DNA of 64,000 bases. Origin: Methyloligella solikamskensis. Lineage in GTDB: Bacteria; Pseudomonadota; Alphaproteobacteria; Rhizobiales; Methyloligellaceae. Of this stretch, positions 59,165-64,000 are shown piece by piece (within the stretch, counting starts at the first letter, position 1; every line of letters starts with the position of its first letter). The translations under genes and the position numbers were made by a program. The stretch lies in the NCBI RefSeq assembly GCF_042676065.1, contig NZ_JBHTJO010000001.1, positions 744,001-808,000 on the forward strand. The letters are read 5' to 3'. A model generated the notes under the pieces. That model had not been told where the DNA came from. It searched no databases and worked only from the letters and a program-made list of their open reading frames with translations.

Positions 59165-60827
59165 TAGCTTCCTCCTTCTTTTGATAGGTGAGCGTGACAA
59201 GCGGTTTGCTTTGCGGATGCGCCCCTTCGACAGGGTTGGGCGCAGCCCAATGGTTCCAGGGCGCGACATCCCAGAAGGCGACTTTGTCGGCCAGCACCGG
59301 CGGCAGGCTTTTGACCAGCAGGAGCTGCTTGATTGCCGGTAGCTGACGGATTTCATCGGCGGAGAGCAGGGGACGTCCGGTTTCGCCGAGCGTTTCACCG
59401 ACCTGATCGTCAGCCTCGCGGCCAAGATTGAAGCTCTTGGTCTTCATCGTCCTGGTGCCGAGCTGGCTTGAAAGCGCTTTGGCCAGCTCCGGGTTCTGGA
59501 CGGCGAAGAACTGTTTGACCTCGGCCTGCGAGGCGATGGTCTCGGTGGTTTCGCGGCCATAGACGCGGCGCAGATCAGCAAGCTCCTGGACGATCATCCA
59601 GACCCGCACGCCCAGACCCGGCAGCGCGGTCAGGCTCTCGGCGAGACCGGCGAGCTTGCCCATATTGGCGAACTCATCGAGCATGAACAGCACGGGGGAG
59701 CTGCCCTGGGTCCGGCCCACGGCGTCGATCGCCTGCTTGGTCAGCAGACCAAGCCATGCGCCGTGCGTGGCGATCCGATCCGGCGGAATGACGAGATAGA
59801 TCGAGACCTTTCCGGTTTTCAGCTCGCGGAAAGAAAAGTCCGAGCCCATCACGCTTTCGCCGACATACCCGTTGGGATCAAAGATCGACACCGCCTGGGC
59901 CGCGCCTTCGCGGAAATCCCCGAACTGCTCGGGCGTATCCGCCATCACTGCCGACAGGTCGCTCGCGAAATCAGCCACGACGCCGTGAAGCGCCTCGCTG
60001 CCTGCCATGGCGATCAGCGTGTCTTTGAGGCGCGTGACGTTCTGAATCGTGCGCCACAGCTCGGGCAGGGTGCATTTTTCGGGCTGACCCCGCGTTGCGA
60101 AATGCAGCATCAAGGCGCGCAGGATTTTGCGGCTGCCTTCCCGGAAATACCGGTTCTTCGCATCATTGGGCTCGGGCACCAGCTGCAGGGCGATCGCCGA
60201 CGCATCTTCGATCAGCCCGCGCCGGAGGTGTTCATCGGCAGCTGCTTCGACCAGTCCCTGCAGCGGGTTGAAGCGATGCTGCGGCAGGCCGTGCAGTCCC
60301 CACGGGTTCAGCACGATGACTTTCTGGCCGAAGGTCTGGGCGCGGTGCGCGGCCGTAACGGCGGCAAGCTCGCCTTTGGGGTCAGTGATGAACACGCTGC
60401 CCTGGAAATGCAGCAGGTTCGGAATGACCACCGTAATGCCCTTGCCCTGGCGGGCGGGCGCGACGGTCAGCAGATGAGCTTTGCCATCGTAGAAGAGGGG
60501 CACGCCATCCTGAGCGCCGAGGAACAAACCGGCCGGATGTGTGAGGCCACTGGCCTGCAGATCATCCAGGCCGGCAAAGCGCGCATTGCCGTAGGTGCCG
60601 GAAGGCAGCGCGGCAGCTTCGCGGTCACGTTTGACTTTGAGTTCGCGCTGGAAAGTCTGCGTGCCTTTGAGGACGGTGACGCCGCCGAGAAAACCGCAAA
60701 GACCGGAAGCGATCCATTGCTGGGCGTAGGCTGAGCCCTCCGGCCACAGCCAGTAACCCAATCCCATCAACCCGAAACCGAATGCGATCTCGGCATAGGA
60801 TTTGGGTTCTTTGCGCTGCGTGTTCAT
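59157..60827 (-). CDS. Type IV secretion coupling protein (VirD4/TraG family)
   Basis: 556 residues from the ATG at 60827 (AAGAGG about ten bases ahead; open upstream to 60905). Two N-terminal membrane helices (AEIAFGFGLMGLGYWLW, WIASGLCGFLGGVTVLK), then the ATPase: Walker A APARQGKGITVVIPNLL, TDPKGELAAVTAAHR, Walker B VLFMLDEFANMGKLAGL, and VWMIVQELADLRRVYGR. It links a relaxase-DNA complex to the mating channel. A relaxase is encoded at 62767, on the other strand. Confidence 0.93.
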   Translation of the reverse strand: MNTQRKEPKSYAEIAFGFGLMGLGYWLWPEGSAYAQQWIASGLCGFLGGVTVLKGTQTFQRELKVKRDREAAALPSGTYGNARFAGLDDLQASGLTHPAGLFLGAQDGVPLFYDGKAHLLTVAPARQGKGITVVIPNLLHFQGSVFITDPKGELAAVTAAHRAQTFGQKVIVLNPWGLHGLPQHRFNPLQGLVEAAADEHLRRGLIEDASAIALQLVPEPNDAKNRYFREGSRKILRALMLHFATRGQPEKCTLPELWRTIQNVTRLKDTLIAMAGSEALHGVVADFASDLSAVMADTPEQFGDFREGAAQAVSIFDPNGYVGESVMGSDFSFRELKTGKVSIYLVIPPDRIATHGAWLGLLTKQAIDAVGRTQGSSPVLFMLDEFANMGKLAGLAESLTALPGLGVRVWMIVQELADLRRVYGRETTETIASQAEVKQFFAVQNPELAKALSSQLGTRTMKTKSFNLGREADDQVGETLGETGRPLLSADEIRQLPAIKQLLLVKSLPPVLADKVAFWDVAPWNHWAAPNPVEGAHPQSKPLVTLTYQKKEEANV

Positions 60828-60944
60828 ATTCATCCTCTTGGCTGTTAGCTTTGGTTTGCTGTTGCCCAGGAGGATAGGGATGCGACCCGTCCAGCCCCAG
60901 GTCACGGTCTGGTCACGGGAACTAGAGGGACAGCGGTAGGAGAA

Positions 60945-61847
60945 ATGGCCGAACGGTTTTCTCAGGTTCAGCGGGCGGCGATCCGGCGCGCGCTGCAGCG
61001 CTATAAGGACAGCTACAAGCTCGGCCGTGAAAAGCTCGCCAAGGCGATCGAAGAGCGTCTGGGCTTAGACGCTCTGACCATTGACGACCGCACGCTGGAG
61101 CGCTTTCTCAAAGACTCCAAGGAAACGCTTGATGCCACCATCGCCTATTACAAGCAGTTCGCCGAAAGTCTGGACGATCCCGAGCCCATCTATGATCTCG
61201 GCGATGCCATCGCCGATTTTTATGAGCTGCCGGAAGGCTTCGCCGAACGCAAAGCCTATATGCAGCGCATGCGGGAGCTGCATCTCGGCAGGTATGAAGT
61301 CTGGGATTTTGGTGGGGAACAGGCACCGAGCGAGCCGCTGGCCGAGCTTAGGATCAGGGAGGTGCCGCATTCGCCCTTCTTTGAAGCGGACGAATTATTT
61401 CACGGGCGTAAGGGCGATCCTTCCGGCAGGGATTTTACAACAGGTTTTGAAGGGCTATGCCTGCCGCGCGGCGACGATCTCCTGATCCTGCTCAAGGAGC
61501 TCGGATCATGGCACGAAAAATTCTACATCATGCGTGCGGTCAAACCGGAGGACGTCGCCGTCTGGAACGACGCTTACGGCTATATCGGCAACGTTGTCGA
61601 TAAGCGGCTGGATTCCAGCCCCGATCCCCAGGGGAATATGGCCAGCTTCTATCGCGTGCACTTCCAGCGCATCCTGGCAGACGATCACGTCTATTCCGAG
61701 TTGCACGGTAAGGCGACCTCGGAAGAGCCGGACTATGTCGAAGTAGAAGATGCGGATGAGACGGATGTCCCGGAGGACAATTCAGGGGCCTCAGACAGGA
61801 TAAAGCAGAGTGAGGAGGATGAGGCTCGCGACGCAGATTCGAAGTGA
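60945..61847 (+). CDS. Hypothetical protein of the transfer region, 300 residues
   Basis: TAGGAGA precedes ATG 60945. The start, MAERFSQVQRAAIRRALQRY, with KLAKAIEERLGLDALTID and RTLERFLKDSKETLD, looks like a helical DNA-binding domain. The middle is mixed (SWHEKFYIMRAVKPEDVAVW) and the last ~45 residues are strongly acidic (EEPDYVEVEDADETDVPED). It lies divergent from the TraG-like gene; a regulator of transfer is possible. Family not recognised. Confidence 0.65.
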   Translation: MAERFSQVQRAAIRRALQRYKDSYKLGREKLAKAIEERLGLDALTIDDRTLERFLKDSKETLDATIAYYKQFAESLDDPEPIYDLGDAIADFYELPEGFAERKAYMQRMRELHLGRYEVWDFGGEQAPSEPLAELRIREVPHSPFFEADELFHGRKGDPSGRDFTTGFEGLCLPRGDDLLILLKELGSWHEKFYIMRAVKPEDVAVWNDAYGYIGNVVDKRLDSSPDPQGNMASFYRVHFQRILADDHVYSELHGKATSEEPDYVEVEDADETDVPEDNSGASDRIKQSEEDEARDADSK

Positions 61848-61980
61848 CCGATAATGGTCAGTGTGGAACGATGCAGATCGTTTCGGATTGATCTGTAGAG
61901 TTTTTTGCGCTGAAGTTTGAGACCGTGCCGAAAGCCCCGTATCATAGGTGATATGGAGGTTTTGGTTTTATGCAAGATGT

Positions 61981-62156
61981 GCGCGGTACCACCGCGCCAC
62001 CTTGGCAAGGGGGCTCAAATGCCGCCCCCGTTGCATCCCCCGCTCGATATCGCCGGACTTCGGGTATCGAACCCTGCACCGGCGATTGATGCGTTTATCT
62101 ACCGCCGATCCGAGGCCGCACAGCGGCACGGATCAGGACGCGTGAGTGGGCTCACG
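61981..62156. other. Candidate origin of transfer (oriT) region
   Basis: In 550 bases without a gene before mobC, four strong inverted repeats cluster: GCGCGGT/ACCGCGC (61981-61997), GGGGGC/GCCCCC (62009-62029), a two-part stem TCGCCGG/CCGGCGA with GGGT/ACCC inside (62050-62085), and CGTGAG/CTCACG (62141-62156). Dense dyads directly upstream of mobC and a relaxase gene are the usual setting of an oriT. No nick site is identified. Confidence 0.5.
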
Positions 62157-62397
62157 AAAACGCATCACGGGCAAAAGGAAATCCCGCTTTCCCTTTGCAA
62201 TCCCTGCGGCTGGGAGGAGCTGTCGCGCTGCCCCCAAACCCCCATCGAACAGGGGGACGGATCGCCGTCCGCCTGTACCCCTCGCGATCAAGACTTTCGC
62301 GTCCTGAACCACGACCAGCCATGTCATTGCTGGACCGCGCCCATGGGCTCTGCCCCTGGACCCCGTGCGCCGGCTTTCCGCTTTTTCGAGGTGCCTC

Positions 62398-62751
62398 ATG
62401 GTAGCTAGCGGCAGCGAAAACCGTGTCCGCTCTGCCGCCCTTCGCGTGCGGCTTTCCCCTGAAGAAGCCGAACAAATCCGCGCCCGTGCCGACCGGGCCG
62501 GGCTGTCGGTTTCGGCTTATTTGAGGGCCATGGCCCTTGAGGGAAAGCCGCTGCGGGCGGAGCGTCAGCCCGGCGTCAATCGCCAGCTCGCAGCACGGCT
62601 GATTGGCGAGTTGGGTCGCATGAGCCATGCCTTCCGGCAGGCCGCCGATACTGGCGACCCGAAAGCATGCGGCGATGTGATTGATGCCGTTCACCGTGAT
62701 CTTGCCGAGCTTCGAGCGCTCTTTTTCGAAGCGCTGGGCCGCGAGCCGTAA
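62398..62751 (+). CDS. MobC-like mobilisation accessory protein
   Basis: 117 residues. A ribbon-helix-helix start (RVRLSPEEAEQIRARADRA, GLSVSAYLRAMALEG) followed by a helical region (QLAARLIGELGRMSHAFRQA, VIDAVHRDLAELRALFFEAL) as in MobC/TraJ relaxosome proteins that bind oriT and help the relaxase. TCGAGG precedes the ATG. The relaxase gene follows 15 bases later. Confidence 0.83.
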   Translation: MVASGSENRVRSAALRVRLSPEEAEQIRARADRAGLSVSAYLRAMALEGKPLRAERQPGVNRQLAARLIGELGRMSHAFRQAADTGDPKACGDVIDAVHRDLAELRALFFEALGREP

Positions 62752-62766
62752 GCGGGAGCGGCGGCC

Positions 62767-64000
62767 ATGATCCTCAAAGGCAATGCCCGCAGCTCCGGTA
62801 GCGATCTCGCCAGTCATCTCCTCAATCTCTACGACAACGATTCCGTCGAGATTGACGAGCTGACCCAGACCCAAGCCACCGATCTTCACGGCGCATTCGC
62901 TGAATTCGAAGCCGTGGCCACCGGCACGCGCTGCCGCAAGCCGCTTTACAGCCTTTCGATCAATCCGGCCGAGCCGCTGACCCGTGACCAGTATCGTGCC
63001 GTAATTGATCGCATCGGCGACAAGCTCGGTCTGTCTGATCAGCCGCGCGCGGTCGTCTTTCATGTCAAGCAGGGCGCGGATGGCGTTGCGCGCGAGCATT
63101 GCCATGTCGTCTGGTCCCGTATCGATGTGACCGGCATGAAAGCGGTGCAGCTTTCCCATGACCGCCAGAAGCTGCGCTCGGTGGCCCAGGAGCTCGCCGC
63201 TGAATTCGAGCATCCGCTGCCCGAGGGCTTGGCGCGCAATCGCGGCGCAGAGCGCTATAACGGTCAGGCGCGTGACGTCGGTGTGGGCGAGCTGGCGCAG
63301 TCCGGGCGCTCAGGCCTGCAGGCCGATGCCCGGCGCGCCGCCATCACGGAAGCTTACCTCAACAGCGCGCGCGGCAAGGCCTTTCAGGCGGCACTGGAAC
63401 AGCGCGGCTATTTTCTCGCGCGTGGCGATAAGCGCGGTTTCGTCGTCGTTGATCGCGCCGGTCACGTGCACAGCCTTCCGCGGCAGATTAGCGGTGCCAA
63501 TACCAAAGACGTGCGCGCCAAGCTGGCACCGCTTAGCCCTGATGATCTGCCGGATGTGAAAACTGTGCGGGCGCGCATCGCCAAGATGGCCGATGAGGAG
63601 CAGCTTGATGATGAGGAGCTGCCGCGCTTGCGGCGCTCGCCCGATGAGCTCAAACGCCGGCAGGCGGGACGGCGGGGCGCGCTGAATGGCAGGCTGCAGA
63701 AGCTTGAGCTCAAGCAGCGTGGTGAGCGCCTGGCCCTGCACAAGGCGCAGGAGCAGGAAAGAAAGCGACCGTTTGCGCGCGCGGCCAGGGCGGTCATGGC
63801 GCTTGCTAATCGCGTGCCGGTCCTGCGCTCGGTGTTGGGACCGCTGGCGCGCAAGCCGTTCGCTCGGCTCGAAGAGCGCCACAAAGAGGAGAATGAGGCG
63901 CTCGACCGGCGTTACGGAAATGAAGCGAAGCCGTTGCGAGGACAGCAGCAAGCCTTGAAGCGGATCGAGCAGCGCGAAAACCGGTCACTTGCTTTCGATC
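62767..64000 (+). CDS. Relaxase/mobilisation nuclease, N-terminal part
   Basis: At least 411 residues; the C-terminus lies past the window. MILKGNARSSGSDLASHLLN opens a MobA/VirD2-type relaxase. The metal-binding motif REHCHVVWSRID is at about 109-120 (His111 and His113), after YRAVIDRIGDKLGL. The tyrosine nucleophile should be near the N-terminus (NLYDNDSVE holds a candidate). A long basic helical stretch follows residue 250. It would nick oriT and pilot the strand to the VirD4-type protein. Confidence 0.88.
   Translation, partial: MILKGNARSSGSDLASHLLNLYDNDSVEIDELTQTQATDLHGAFAEFEAVATGTRCRKPLYSLSINPAEPLTRDQYRAVIDRIGDKLGLSDQPRAVVFHVKQGADGVAREHCHVVWSRIDVTGMKAVQLSHDRQKLRSVAQELAAEFEHPLPEGLARNRGAERYNGQARDVGVGELAQSGRSGLQADARRAAITEAYLNSARGKAFQAALEQRGYFLARGDKRGFVVVDRAGHVHSLPRQISGANTKDVRAKLAPLSPDDLPDVKTVRARIAKMADEEQLDDEELPRLRRSPDELKRRQAGRRGALNGRLQKLELKQRGERLALHKAQEQERKRPFARAARAVMALANRVPVLRSVLGPLARKPFARLEERHKEENEALDRRYGNEAKPLRGQQQALKRIEQRENRSLAFD

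Noticed and set aside
61970..62089. 40-residue frame starting at an ATG in the oriT candidate
   Set aside because: It lies wholly within the dyad-rich region, without a ribosome site, and is better explained as non-coding DNA.

Overview
The window looks like the chromosome of an alphaproteobacterium of the Hyphomicrobiales (Rhizobiales) type. Reasons: the neighbourhood secA / PpiC / argJ / mutT, the series ubiG–lysC–ptsP–prfA–prmC–DUF4167–clpB, the 16S–tRNA-Ile–tRNA-Ala–23S–5S operon with alphaproteobacterial 16S signatures, and a stand-alone formaldehyde-activating-enzyme homologue. These assignments come from reading the sequence and from family knowledge; no database search was run.

Bases 1–21,200 are core genome: protein export (SecA, parvulin chaperone), arginine synthesis (ArgJ), nucleotide sanitation (MutT), ubiquinone synthesis (UbiG), aspartokinase, the nitrogen-PTS enzyme I, translation termination (PrfA with its methylase PrmC), the ClpB disaggregase and an M23 cell-wall peptidase. 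Bases 21,600–27,440 are a complete rRNA operon. Bases 27,500–37,500 hold a Fae homologue, a SleB-type hydrolase lipoprotein, a quinoprotein dehydrogenase fused to a PEBP domain, and a cluster for building and transferring polyprenyl-linked sugars onto envelope lipid (two PAP2 phosphatases, a GT39 transferase, a GT2 synthase and a LAB_N membrane protein), then a cation efflux gene.

From 37,669 the sequence is accessory. An intact initiator tRNA-fMet is followed by a 14-kb island whose far end is a perfect 46-bp copy of the tRNA 3' part. The island encodes an AmiC-like ligand sensor, an AmiR-like ANTAR antiterminator, a HyuA/HyuB (hydantoinase/oxoprolinase) pair, a five-gene branched-chain-amino-acid/urea/amide-type ABC transporter and an XRE-cupin repressor. 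Two leaders, before amiC and before hyuA, each show two small hairpins with A at loop position 1 and G at position 4, the second overlapping an intrinsic terminator. This is the ANTAR RNA-target architecture and predicts one ligand-controlled antitermination circuit for sensing, import and hydrolysis of an unidentified cyclic amide or ureide.

From 51,829 to the end lies a second mobile region: a large serine recombinase whose last codons are read from the tRNA-fMet copy, a tyrosine integrase ending beside a tRNA-Phe 3' fragment, an Abi_C-type abortive-infection gene, several small unknown genes, a VirD4/TraG coupling protein, a candidate oriT, a MobC-like accessory protein and a relaxase that runs off the window. 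The two regions look like tandem or nested insertions at tRNA sites.
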